This document shows positions 46,300-58,045 of a stretch of 64,000 bases of DNA, one piece after another. The stretch covers positions 992,001-1,056,000 of the forward strand of contig JAUPFP010000011.1 in the NCBI GenBank assembly GCA_036925085.1, written 5' to 3'. Every line of letters begins with the position of its first letter. Position 1 is the stretch's first letter. The DNA comes from Brachycybe producta. Taxonomy: Eukaryota > Arthropoda > Diplopoda > Playtdesmida > Andrognathidae. A program made the position numbers and the translations under genes. The notes beneath the pieces were generated by a model. The model was given only the letters and a program-made list of their open reading frames with translations. It searched no databases and was not told the origin of the DNA.

Positions 46300-47005
46300 A
46301 TCCAACTGGAATCAGTGCTAGCAAACTTGGTATAGCAGCTGTTATGGTCGATATGACAGTTGGTGCAATGCCGGTAATAAACGATATCACTGTTGGAATG
46401 ATGCCTCCCAAGGCAGTTAAAAATGGTCCTATGCCTGCCAAAGCAGTTGTAATAGTTGTTCCTATGCCTGCCAAAGATGGTATGTTTGTCAAAGCAGCTG
46501 TAATGGTTGGTACTATGCCTGTCACAGCAGCTGTAATAGCTGTTCCTATGCCTTCCAAAGATGGTATGTTTGCCAAAGCTGTTGTAATAGCTGTTCCGAA
46601 ATATGTTAAAGCTGTTGGAATACTTCCTAAAGCTCCCAAGATTTCTGGAAAACTACCTGCCACAAGCTGTGCAATACCTTGCACTGCTGCTATGATAACT
46701 GGCACAATTTGCGCGATGGCTGTTGTAGCAGCTGTTGGGATAGCTCCTGAACTTGTTGTAAGAGCTTGGTTGATAGGTTGAGAGGACAATTTCGGAACTA
46801 CGTTAATGGATGCAATTAGAATGCTTGAACCTGATTGTAGAAGTGGTTGAACTATGGAACTAATATTTGGCATTGTAGAAATACTAGTCATTGTAGAATT
46901 ATTTGTGGTTGTACTGCGTGCATGAAGCTTTTTGGCTTGTGCTCCTGGTAATAAATTTTCAAGTTGATGACGATGAGTCTTTCTTTCATTGTCAGCAACG
47001 AGAAC
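46298..47005 (-). CDS. Secreted prepropeptide family, gene 6, exon 2 (large hydrophobic domain)
   Basis: Exon of 235 codons plus stop with acceptor TTATTCTTTAG before GTTCTCGTTGCT. It begins VLVADNERKTHRHQLENL, matching the family exon-2 start. A 26-residue charged spacer ends in LHAR-S at exon residue 30. The remaining 205 residues are almost free of charge and rich in Ile, Thr, Ala, Gly, Ser and Pro. An internal duplication is seen (NIPSLEGIGTAITAAVTGIV and NIPSLAGIGTTITTALAGIG, 36 residues apart). AATAAA overlaps the stop codon. I could not find exon 1: nothing between 47 and 63 kb resembles the signal exon. It may have diverged, be far away, or be lost. The hydrophobic repeats could form beta-rich fibres or insert in membranes, but no family is recognised. 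Confidence 0.68.
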   Translation of the reverse strand, partial: VLVADNERKTHRHQLENLLPGAQAKKLHARSTTTNNSTMTSISTMPNISSIVQPLLQSGSSILIASINVVPKLSSQPINQALTTSSGAIPTAATTAIAQIVPVIIAAVQGIAQLVAGSFPEILGALGSIPTALTYFGTAITTALANIPSLEGIGTAITAAVTGIVPTITAALTNIPSLAGIGTTITTALAGIGPFLTALGGIIPTVISFITGIAPTVISTITAAIPSLLALIPVG

Positions 47006-47737
47006 CTAAAGAATAATAATTTTCACTTCTTACTTATGTGTTTTACGTTTTGTTTTGCACACGTATTCGGGGGGGGGGAGGGGTTTGTAGTATTAAAAAG
47101 GTAATAGGACTGCAAAATGTAAAAGTTAGCTCATATAACCATGCATTAGTCACAGAATCAAACTAAACAAATATGCAGCACGTGTAGAAGACAACTATTG
47201 TTACATGTATGCTTAATGATTTGCTTGTTTTTAAAACGACTGTGTTTATTTATTTAATGATTGGTTTTCATGTGAGCGAATGTCATTTCCTGTTTGGCTC
47301 ACGCCACGATGGAAATGTTTTGGGTTTTTTTTTCCAACGGCGGAGTATACTGTAGAGGTATGGAAATTCATATGACCACCCATTCATTTAAAGATGCTAA
47401 TTATCATAAACATACAAAACAATGAAATCCACCCTTAATGTAGGCTTTGTGCTAACACTGTGGTGAAAGTTAATACCAAAAAAAAAACGACAATAATTAT
47501 TAACACTGGTGAAATCACACTTTAAAACCTAAAATACAGAGTGTCACAAAACATTGTATCACCCCCTTTGGTTGTTAATTTAACTGCCATGTTTATTTCT
47601 GTACATTTCATTTTATAATTAGAAGAAAATGTTATAATAAAGATTCGATATAAGAGCATTAGGCCTACATGTTTTATGTGCATTATCTCGAGTGTTCAAA
47701 ATTTCATCCATTGTTGTCAAGGCATTGCTGACATGAT
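47006..47737. other. Probable start of the gene 6 intron
   Basis: AT-rich. A short G run lies near 47070. No signal exon is seen. Confidence 0.4.
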
Positions 47738-47912
47738 CGGTAAGAAACTGATCGCCAAACATCAATTTACGTAGCTATTTTATTTGTGCGACAATTCTCT
47801 TCTATTTCTTGCAATAGACTCTTAATCGAATAAATGAGATGAAATAAAATAGAATTGTCGAACAATTAAAAGAGCTACGTTAATTGATGTTTGGAGATCA
47901 GTTTCTTACCGT
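47738..47912. repeat. Palindromic MITE (175 bp)
   Basis: CGGTAAGAAACTGATCGCCA and AAACATCAATTTACGTAGCT on the left have their complements on the right (AGCTACGTTAATTGATGTTT, GATCAGTTTCTTACCG). Confidence 0.7.
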
Positions 47913-48057
47913 TGTTGGCATGGGCCCACGTTATCCAGTCTGCTTGTCTGAAACTGGTAACTGCATCAAATAAATATAATAAATTGCCTATAAGACATCA
48001 CTTTTGGCAAACCTTGTATATATTTACAATAAAAACTAAGCAAATAGATGTAAAATG

Positions 48058-49327
48058 CAGGGCCGAATCAGCCTACATGGGGTTTATGGGCTAATATATA
48101 TGGGGCCCCTCCATAAATGACGTAAACCTTAATCTTATTGCGTAAAAACATACATTTTGGAGTACGATTATCAAATACACATTATGCCATCATTTACCAC
48201 TGATAATTTAGTTAAAGATGTTGAAGTGTCCTGACCACTGAATAAATATTCAGTACTCCTATATGAAATTAACAATTAATCAGTTAGCACTGAAACTAGT
48301 TTATTATACTAATGTAAATTTTATAACCCATTATGCAGCATTTGAGAATTTAATTATAATGTTCGTTGACGAGATTTTTCATGTACAAAATTGTCAATCA
48401 ATGCTGTGACATCAAGAGCATGGAACAAATTGGATTATACGCTCGTCATTGCTATATCATCCAGCCGATCTTGACACATTGTGGCCCTCAGGTTATTTTT
48501 GACACGTGACAATAAAGAAAATGTAAAGAAGGTCTGTTACTTTACCCTAGTTAGATCTATCTTAGAATATTGTTCCCCGATTTGGAACCCATTTAGAAAT
48601 AATCTAAAACAAGAAATAGAAATGGTGCAGCATAGGGCTGCAAGATTTGTAAAGGGACGGTATGCGTATACTGACAGTGTATCATCCATGCTCCAAGAGC
48701 TAGAATGGGAATCATTAGCAGGCCGAAGAAATGAGCAAAGCCTCGCTCTTCTGGGACGTTTGCTGTATTGTGATAACATTACCCTGCTTAATGGTTTACT
48801 AACTAGAAATCCTCGTAAAGGTAGATTTGGGCATTCAAAAACTTTCAAAGAATTAATGGCTAGGACTGATGCATATTTTTGGTCTTTTCTTCCTAATGTT
48901 ATTAGACTATGGAATTCTCTTCCTGTGAATAGTTCTTTGTTAGGACGATTTCAATTTCATGATGATGTCTTATTTTTAAATAATGACAATCAGTCGTGAT
49001 TGGGAGCAATCCCTCCCTGCCACATGGCTTTCGAGCTGATTGCAGGTGTATTTAATTGAATTGAATTGAATGTTGAAAATGATCGTTCAATCACTTTCAC
49101 AATTAATAATTCCAATAGTTTAGTTAACAGTATTGTTTTTTTTCTGTTATTTTTACATCATTAGGAGTTAGACAACTGTGGCGATAATGTGCGCCTTTGA
49201 TCATTTGCAAAAATCTTCGATTTACATTAATTACAGTCGTTACAAAAACACCACAATATAGTGGGTCCTTCAAAATTCGGATGCCCTTGGCTGCAGCCTT
49301 TTTAGCCCAATGGCTAATCCGGCCCTG
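48058..49327. mobile_element. hAT element (1270 bp, perfect 8-bp TSD) carrying a LINE insertion
   Basis: Left end CAGGGCCGAATCAGCC. The right end is the complement of CAGGGCCGGATTAGCCA. Perfect 8-bp direct repeats GTAAAATG lie at 48050-48057 and 49328-49335. The interior from about 48475 to 49075 is a LINE fragment. The rest has no transposase frame. Confidence 0.85.
48475..49075 (+). mobile_element. LINE 3' fragment inside the hAT element
   Basis: A 172-codon open frame with the typical post-palm region of CR1/RTE/Jockey-type reverse transcriptases (LVRSILEYCSPIWNP, VQHRAARFVKG, ARTDAYFWSFLPNVIRLWNS), then a short tail ending in repeated ATTGA. Severely 5' truncated but with an intact frame, so it is fairly young. 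Confidence 0.8.
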
Positions 49328-49643
49328 GTAAAATGTAATAATAATGTTTAAGGCAATAAAGAATTAACGTTTTAACTGATAGTGAATGCAATAAATGAAG
49401 AAAACATAACGCAGACACAGTTCTAAATATTACACAAAGTATACACTGACAAAGAAAGACAAAAACGACTATACAGTGTACGTGCAGGTAAAAAAAGACT
49501 ATAAATCTTCTTCTAGACTCTTGTATACAGACTCTGAGTCTGTATACATGAGTCTGTAATGTAGTCTTAATAACAAAAACTTTATTTTTGGAGTCTATAA
49601 ATAAAATTTTTATTGTGAACGTCATGTTGCAGACTCATGAGTG

Positions 49644-52600
49644 TGCCAAAAAGCAGCCAGGCTGGCACCCAGGTTGTTTCTAAAGAAATGTTCCCAAATA
49701 AGACACATGTTAGTATGAATGTCATTTTCCCAGCTGAGAAATAGGATGATATGTCACCCATCTCTCAACTAATGTTCACATTATTGATGAAGGACATCTA
49801 CAGTAGTGTTGTCTGCACTGCATGTTGCAACTAGTATTTCACTGTATGCACTCCTATAGTGTTGTCTGCACTGAATGTTGCAACTAGTATTTCACTCTAT
49901 GCACTCCTATAGTGTTGTCTGCACTGAATGTTGCAACTAGTATTTCACTCTATGCACTCCTATAGTGTTGTCTGCACTGAATGTTGCAACTAGTATTTCA
50001 CTGTATGCACTCCTATAGTGTTGTCTGCACTGAATGTTGCAACTAGTATTTCACTGTATGCACTCCTATAGTGTTGTCTGTACTGAATGTTGCAACTAGT
50101 ATTTCACTGTATGCACTCCTATAGTGTTGTCTGCACTGAATGTTGCAACTAGTATTTCACTGTATGCACTCCTATAGTGTTGTCTGCACTGAATGTTGCA
50201 ACTAGTATTTCACTGTATGCACTCCTATAGTGTTGTCTGCACTGAATGTTGCAACTAGTATTTCACTGTTTGCACTCCTATAGTGTTGTCTACACTGAAT
50301 GTTGCAACTAGTATTTCACTGTATGCACTCCTATAGTGTTGTCTGCACTGAATGTTGCAACTAGTATTTCACTGTATGCACTCCTATAGTGTTGTCTGCA
50401 CTGAATGTTGCAACTAGTATTACACTGTATGCACTCCTATAGTGTTGTCTGCACTGAATGTTGCAACTAGTATTTCACTGTATGCACTCCTATAGTGTTG
50501 TCTGCACTGAATGTTGCAACTAGTATTTTACTGTATGCACTCCTAGTCCAAGTCTGTACTACTTGCAGATGTGCTCCTGGGTTTCCTTCTGTACTGCATA
50601 GCAAAAAACGATTGCTGCTGCAAATGATCAAAATGATGGTAACAGGTCTACCTTTAAAAGTTCTTGAACAGACACTTTCCACAGCACATTTTGGTCCCGG
50701 CCAGACTTATTGACTGCCATCAAAAGATGATTGCATGCAGTCACTTTCTCCAGAAGCAAGCAACGATACAAGATGTGATCAACATTGTCAGATTCATTTC
50801 CCTCACATGGACACTGGCCATTCGTATTTGTGAGCCAAAAGTATTAAGTAGCAATTAAAAGGGCCCTGGTATGTCAGCAGCTGTACCAGACGTCCTGAGA
50901 AAATGGCTCCAGCCAGAGTCACACTGGGGAGCCAACCATAAAGCTGGTGACCAGTGCTCACTGCATCCCACATTGACTGCCACATGCACACTTCCTCAGC
51001 CTGAACATCAATGTGCAATCTAAACCAAGGAATACTATGGTCAGTTATCTCCTGTGCTGATGTCCACTGCCGAGCAAGTGTATCTGCCCATTCATTCCAG
51101 GTATAGCCAGCATGTGCCTTAATCCAAGCCAAGCGAATATGCCGACCATATCGGAAAAAATGGCACAGTGCGGCATTTGTTTCGTATGAATCATGATATG
51201 AACAGTCCCCATTTGACACCACTGTGAGTGCCGAAAGTGAAACAGAAAAGATCATTGCCCTCGAACTCCGGGTGTAAGTACATCACCCACTTGAACTGCC
51301 CTTTGAATGGCAACTAACTCAGCCTGAAACACAGAGCACATGCCTGGAAGCCGGCACCCCCATGTTCATATCTCCTTGTTCTGTTTCACCACCACACAGG
51401 CTGATCCCACCTGTTCATTGAGTTTGGAACCATCAGTATAGACACAGATAGTTGCTGCCCCTACTAGGCCTGGAGTCCATTTCTCCATGGGAAACTCAAG
51501 CCTTTTTCCTGGCTGTGTAGCATCCTGGATATCAACAGGTAGGTACAATGATGTTGCTGCTTCTCAACATATCCAGAGTTTGTGGTGGCCAAATGCTAGT
51601 GTAGGCACAGGTGAGCAGCCTAAAAGAATTTGAAGTGCTCTAGTTGGGGCTGTATGGAAGGCTCTGGTGATAGCCAATAAGAATGGTCTTTAGGCAGTGT
51701 CTAAATAGTGCACTTTCAAATGTTTAGTAGCATTTTCCCCCAAACTTCTGCCCCATATAGGAGCATTGGCTTCACAGCACCATTGTAATTGGCATGCAGC
51801 ACAGCTGGGCTCATGCCTCATGTCCAGAAACAGCAATAGTTTGGCAGAAATGCATCCAATTTTGCCTTGAAGGTATCACACTTGAGGAACCCATATAAAT
51901 TGTGGATCCACTAGAACTTCTAGGTAGTAAATTGTGTCTGCTGCCGATATCCTCACCTCCCCAACAAGAAGAGAAGGACCTAGCTGAATGCTTCACCATG
52001 GATAGAAGAGTACAGTTGTCTTCTCTACAGCATATTCCAGCTTCATTCCCAATGCCCACAAACAGCATTGCACCCAAAAGGCATAAAACTTTCTCTCCAA
52101 AGACTGCACAGAGGGTCCATACAACAATGCCAATGTATCATCTGCAAAGGCTTGTACATGGTCATTGGGAGTGAGATATGGCCTGATCTGTGCAAACCAA
52201 GACTCCATCAGCACCAACCATAACACAGGGCCCATACATGATCCCTGAAGGCATCCCATAGTTACTGCATGCTCCACTGTTCCATAGTGCACATAGCAAT
52301 CAGACAGGAAAGAAGACACAAGATCATACAAATTTCTTGGGCATTGGGCATTCCGGAGGCCCTGGAGTATAGCCGGATGCCCTGTGCAGTTGAAAGCATT
52401 CTTGATATTGAGGGCAACTGCCAGAACATGATTTTGTTGCTGCCATGATTGTCAGGTGTGCTGAACGTACTTATGTATGGCCAGAAATGCCTGCTGACCC
52501 CCATGGAATCTAAATTGTTCCTCAGAAAACAGTTTCTTTGTCTCCATGAAAAAACCCAGTCGATGGGCAACCAGCTTATCGAGCACCTTTCCCAACACCG

Positions 52601-53088
52601 TAAAAAGACAAATTGGTCGAACACGGTCACTACCTAATTTAGGTAGCCATACAACTCGGGCATGCTTCCAAATGAGTGGAAAAATGCCCTGATGGAGACA
52701 TTCATTTAAGAGAAGTGGCCATTCTTTACCAGCTGCCTTCACCACATGGGAAAGACCTGCTGGAGGGAAGCCATCAATCCCAGGAGCTTTGCCTGTTGCA
52801 AAGCTCTTCACAACTTCCTGGAGTTCGAAAATGGTGAAGGGGAGATCTAAAGTTGAGGTACATTCTGTTCTTGCTTGTGCCTGCATTTCCTGTTGCAAAG
52901 GGGTATCCTTGCTAAGATCATCCAGAGGGAAGTAGTCCTGGAGAAGAGCTTTAGCTGTTTTCTTGTTGTCATGGGTTCATGTGCCATCTGGGCGTTTCAT
53001 TAATTTAAGAACCATTGGTGGCTTTCGTGTCCCAGAGAGAGTTTTGTAGGGGACCCCAAATGGATCAGTTGATGATACCCGTGACTTC
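49644..53088 (-). mobile_element. LINE with RNase H (R1/I-like), 3.4 kb, 24-bp TSD
   Basis: Minus-strand parts in order. Around 52452-52898 is RT fingers (FATGKAPGIDGFPPAGL). At 51993-52331 is palm (MGCLQGSCMGPVLW and VQAFADDTLALLYG, the catalytic FADD). At 51366-51548 is RNase H start (VYTDGSKLNEQVGSA), and at 50803-51255 RNase H end (WIKAHAGYTWNEWADTLARQ). Several frame changes break it. It is flanked by a 24-bp direct repeat with one mismatch (49620-49643 and 53089-53112, core TCATGTTGCAG and CTCATGAGTG). Its 3' side contains a 53-bp minisatellite. Confidence 0.8.
49802..50548. repeat. 53-bp minisatellite in the LINE tail, about 14 units
   Basis: Unit begins CTATAGTGTTGTCTGCACTG and ends CACTGTATGCACTC. 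Units are nearly identical, with single-base differences. It lies between the RNase H end and the LINE 3' boundary. Confidence 0.9.
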
Positions 53089-53323
53089 CGTCATGTTGCA
53101 GTCTCATGAGTGGGAGTGGAAATGTAGCAATATATTGTATTTAGTTATTTGTACCACAGTTGTCCAAGAAATTGCTTTAAACTTCTTAATAAACAATTTC
53201 TTGAAATTTTGTGCAACATTAAATGCACTTTGCTGTACAAAATAATAAACTATTTTAAACTATAGGAATACATATAAAAACTGAAAAAACTATTCACATC
53301 TGCAAAAAAAGAAACTATATATT

Positions 53324-53930
53324 TGTGAGCTTTTGACATCGACTCTATATTTTTACCAACTTGAAGATGTTGTTTTCTATAGCCCAATCTCCTCTGCATC
53401 ATGCAGTGGCCGCACGGAGAAGATTCAAGCTACAGAAAGAGTTGGTTGGAGATCGATTGCAATCATCCTCCTGCATGGGGTGAAATCTGTGCAGAAGGAT
53501 GGTGGCCATCTTTCTTGGTCGACACTGATATGCATCTTCCTTTGTTGTTTACCCAAATGAAGATGCTGTAGCTGCTCCAGGATCTGTATGGCTCCTTTCC
53601 TTATGGTGTCTCCAGCCTCTGTAGAGAAGTGTTAGTTTCCAGACATAAAGACAATGCAATTTCTCATTGTAACACTTTTATTCATCCTTGCTCAGAAACA
53701 TCAAGAGTTCAAGAATGAATATGTTTATCAGAGGTGCGTCCTCGGGCCCAAGATGTGATACGGATAAAGATCTACGTAGTACAACAAGTTTGAGCAAAAT
53801 AAGAACGACAAACAAAGAGGAACATGGTTCTTTTATACCTTGGACCTGTGTACACCTACAAGGTGTAACCAGGTCCAAGTGACCATGGTTTTAAGTGTAT
53901 CAATCCGCCACTACTTATTCTTAAGCTGAT
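53324..53930 (-). mobile_element. Solo LTR-like fossil, copy 2 (incomplete)
   Basis: Shares the outer end GCTCACA (minus strand), the AATAAAAGTGTTAC signal, the TATAAAAG word and the GGTCCAAGTGACCATGG region with copies 1 and 3. The other outer end is not seen. Confidence 0.55.
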
Positions 53931-54349
53931 GCTACACATAGCAATAGTCAAGCAACAATACTGGTTGTAGCAATAGTAGTTTCCCATTTGGTGCAAGCAA
54001 CACCTATAATACATGTTGTAACTCATGAAACTTACATGAAAGCAACAACCATTGAAACAAAGTAGTTGTCAGCAAAAGACTAGATATTTTGTTTCGTCTT
54101 TCTCTTTTTCATAAGTTGAAAATTTGAATTAGTCATGTGATTATTCAAGCGGTTTTTATTGGCTATTGGCTGAAATGGTTGCGCAAAAATATGAAACAAT
54201 AGAGTAACACGGCTATGTTGCTTTTAAGTTGCTGAATTGTTGCTACGTGTAGCATCGGCTTTATGAACATAGATTTTTTTCTTTTCTCCACTTTTTTTAA
54301 TGGGAGTTCGAGTATATGAACTTTTGATTATAGGAACTAGAGACTGAAA
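53931..54349. other. Spacer
   Basis: Contains palindromic words (AGCAACAATAC, GTTGCTACGTGTAGCA) that hint at a worn MITE. Nothing firm. Confidence 0.35.
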
Positions 54350-55078
54350 GTAGCAAATTTTTTTGGTCCCATCCGATTCCATCCAACTAGGGCTTCATCC
54401 CGTCCCAACCCATTCCATCCCATGATCCCACAGATTCCATCAGTCCCACGAGTCCTATCAGTCCCATCGATCCCATCAGTCCAATGAATCCCATCAGTCC
54501 CACATGTCTTATCAGTCACACCTGAACCATCTATTTTTGTTTAGTCCCATAATATCCCATGGGATAGAATGGGGAGGTTTATAATGACTAGTATTGTTTA
54601 CTAGTGTAGATCTATATTATGTTGGGGGTGACTGTAACTTTAAGCAGACTACATTGGCTCTTCTCTCTATCACCAGTCTCATGGGCCCACCAGTTCCATT
54701 AGTTCTTATCCAAATACTCTCATGGGTTCCACCCATCCCATTCAGTCCCATAGATCCCACGAGTCCCATGGATCCCACGAGTCCCATGAATCCCATCAGT
54801 CCCATGGATCCCATCAGTCCCATGGATCCCATCAGTCCCATGGATCCCACAAGCACCATGGATACCATCAGTCCCATGGATTCCATCAGTCCCATGGATT
54901 CCATCAGTCCCATAGATCCCATCAGTTGCATGGATCCCATCAGTCCCACAAGTTCCACAGGCCCCATCAGTCCCACCAATCCCATCAGCCTCACAGTTCC
55001 CACAGGTCCCAACAGATCTACCAGTCCCATCTATTTTTGTTTACTCCCATCCCATCCCATGGGATGGAATTTCCTCCT
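54350..55078. repeat. Degenerate minisatellite of ATCCCATCAGTCCCATGG units, two blocks
   Basis: Two arrays (54360-54575 and 54650-55078) of about 10-20 bp units. Each ends in the same tail (CTATTTTTGTTTA, then CCCATGGGAT). Open frames in several frames are by-products of unit length. Confidence 0.85.
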
Positions 55079-55800
55079 TAATGGGAGCCCATTTTGGTCT
55101 CTAATAGGAACTATGCGTGTCCGACATTTAGTTTTGATAATCAACGTTCTACTGTAATATTTGAAACAGGTTATGTTTGATAGTGCATAATGCGATTAAT
55201 GACAATTTCAGCAAACGGAACTTTGATGCTGTTTAAATAAATATGTCATTCATCGATTTCCAACAAACAATATGGGTTTTGTGCTATCCTAAATTGGATA
55301 CAGCAACTTTATTTCTTTTTACAACTACTGTAAAAGCTGGTGAAGGTACCACTCTGAAGATAAAACATTTTCTACCTGAAGATAAAATATTTTTTCATGT
55401 AATGCTTGCCTAAACCTAGAAAGTTAAATACATTGAAATATTGAATGCTATTAAGCATAGCCTTATTAAGGACAAACCAACAATATATCAAATTTCATTT
55501 ATTCAGTTAATATTGTATCTATATATGGTGTTAATATTTAAATACTAGTGGGGTACTTCCAAGGTTTGTAGAGTATGTAAGGTGTGCTCATATCACGAAG
55601 CTCCGCCCAAGTCCATATTGAAACGTCACTGGTGACGACACTTTTTCTATTTATGTTTTGCCATGTTTCACACGGTGAAAAAACAATGGTTTAGCTTGCG
55701 GTAAATATCTTGTTTTTTCTATAGATTTTTTTATGGTATTAATACTTTTTATTGAATTTTTGTTACAACTAGACAAATTCTTTTCTACGTTTTTGTTGAC
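55079..55800. other. AT-rich spacer
   Basis: ACTAGTGGGGTAC near 55545 looks like an isolated Helitron-like 3' tip in reverse. No gene is seen. Confidence 0.4.
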
Positions 55801-57060
55801 CCCCCTTAAACCCATGTTCATCCCCCTTAAACACATGTTCATCCCCCTTAAACCCATGTTCATCCCCCTTAAACCCATGTTCATCCCCCTTAAACCCATG
55901 TTCATTCCTTTTAAACCCATGTTCATCCCTCTTAAACCCATGTTCATCCCCCTTAAATCCATGTTCATCCCCCTTAAATCCATGTTCATCCCCCTTAAAT
56001 CCATGTTCATCCCCCTTAAATCCATGTTCATCCCCCTTAAACCCATGTTCATCCCCCTTAAACCCATGTTCATCCCCCTTAAACCCATGTTCATCCCCCT
56101 TAAACCCATGTTCATCCCCCTTAAACCCATGTTCATTCCTTTTAAACCCATGTTCATCCCTCTTAAACCCATGTTCATCCCTCTTAAACCCATGTTCATC
56201 CCCCTTAAATCCATGTTCATCCCCCTTAAATCCATGTTCATCCCCCTTAAATCCATGTTCATCCCCCTTAAATCCATGTTCATCCCCCTTAAACCCATGT
56301 TCATCCCCCTTAAACCCATGTTCATCCCCCTTAAACCCATGTTCATCCCCCTTAAACCCATGTTCATCTCCCTTAAACCCATGTTCATCCCCCTTAAACC
56401 CATGTTCATCCCCCTTAAACCCATGCTCATCCCCCTTAAACCCATGTTCATCTCCCTTAAACCCATGCTCATCCCCCTTAAACCCATGTTCATCTCCCTT
56501 AAACCCATGTTCATTTCCCTTAAACCCATGTTCATCCCCCTTAAACCCATGTTCATCTCCCTTAAACCCATGTTCATCTCCCTTAAACCCATGTTCATCT
56601 CCCTTAAACCCATGTTCATCTCCCTTAAACCCATGTTAATCTCCCTTAAACCCATGTTCATCCCCCTTAATCCCATGTTCATCCCCCTTAAACCCATGTT
56701 CATCCCCCTTAAACCCATGTTCATCCCCCTTAAACCCATGTTCATCCCCCTTAAACCCATGTTCATCCCCCTTAAACCCATGTTCATCCCCCTTAAACCC
56801 ATGTTCATCCCCCTTAAACCCATGTTCATCCCCCTTAAACCCATGTTCATCCCCCTTAAACCCATGTTTGTCCCCCTTAAACCCATGTTTGTCCCCCTTA
56901 AACCCATGTTTGTCCCCCTTAAACCCATGTTCATCCCCCTTAAACCCATGTTCATCCCCCTTAAACCCATGTTCATCCCCCTTAAACCCATGTTCATCCC
57001 CCTTAAACCCATGCTCGTCCCCCTTAAACCCATGCTCGTCCCCCTTAAACCCATGTTCAT
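55801..57060. repeat. 21-bp minisatellite, about 60 units
   Basis: Unit CCCTTAAACCCATGTTCATCC, highly regular, with blocks of shared variants (for example TTAAATCC, GTTTGTCC, ATCTCCC) that show multi-unit duplications. Because 21 is a multiple of three and the unit lacks stops, long frames appear on both strands. None looks like a gene. Confidence 0.95.
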
Positions 57061-57235
57061 CTGCCATTGTGATCTGCATTGTGATCGTTCAGCTTTGTGG
57101 CATTTCTATACCAATTTTCATGGTGATCGGTTGAACGGTATAGAAGTTGATATACTGCAGCGCCATCTGGTGGTGACTTACAACAAAGGGGACAGCATAA
57201 AAACCTTCTCCATGAAAAAGTACATATAAATGCTA
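57061..57235. repeat. Conserved flank of minisatellite, including 90-bp block copy 2
   Basis: 57137-57226 repeats the block at 16816-16905 with few changes, including GCGCCATCTGGTGG at 57160-57173. Confidence 0.75.
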
Positions 57236-58045
57236 ATTTTCATATTAATTGGTCAAAAGGTGTAGGAGCTTAGCGAGTACATACATGTTTGTGCCATTTA
57301 AAAAAAGCAGATTCTATCTGGGGGAAAAACGTCCGTCACACAATGATCACTCCATGTATAAAATTGATGTCCACCCTTCTAGTTTGTTAAAAAATACTAG
57401 TCTTATTTTTAAACATCTGTAAACATCTATGGTGTGACAAATTTGACACCACCCGTGCCTGTTCACCTGATGCACAATGGTGTGTGAGGCTGTACATTCC
57501 AAGAACCCTTTTTGTCCTATTATTTATTTATATAATAGAAATCACCTTGTTTTTACATTTTTTTTGTATCAATCAAGTAAGCATGTTTTTGTTTGAACAA
57601 GTATTTCATCAACATCAATCTGCTATGAACAATGTACACAAAATGGAATCAATTCTGTCATTGTTTTGTAATGGTCATTTCCTAATAAAAAAATAGTATG
57701 CTTGACTATCCTTGACTTTTGTATCTTCAGGGTCAACAATTAAAACGAAATAGTCTTGTAAAATTTTGAATAATTACATAGTGCAATCAAAAAGTCCAAC
57801 GCCTGGCTAAAAAAAATAACTCGCTAACACAAGACCTTATTCAATGGGACATCCATTTAAAGTAGTCTATCACATCATACATCAAAGCCAGTGCCGTTTC
57901 AACTTTCGAAAATGTTCCTGAAAGCTCTTTTGTGGAACCCATGTTGAGAATGGTTGTTGTTTTTGCTTTAATTTCAACTTAACTTAAGAATTCCATTTTT
58001 TTATAAAAACAAAAAACTGGGAAACTTATTAAAATAAGTGTGCAT
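57236..58045. other. AT-rich spacer
   Basis: A short minus-strand frame near 57850-57950 (MGSTKELSGTFSKVETALAL) is not recognised. Confidence 0.3.

Noticed and set aside
47881-47935. Candidate first exon of gene 6 (ATG near 47923 followed by GTAAGA)
   Set aside because: Only four codons precede the donor, there is no hydrophobic core, and the donor-like word is part of a palindromic MITE.
49802-50548. Possible CRISPR-like or regulatory repeat array
   Set aside because: Units of 53 bp are contiguous with no unique spacers. It is a minisatellite in a eukaryotic LINE tail.
54337-55157. Ser-His and Met-Gly repeat proteins
   Set aside because: Frames through a degenerate short-unit minisatellite, open in several frames on both strands.
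55651-57229. Open frames of 469 and 498 codons on opposite strands (PLKPMFI and GLRGMNM repeats)
   Set aside because: They run through a 21-bp minisatellite whose unit lacks stops in several frames. No signal peptide, splice structure or non-repeat protein context supports coding.
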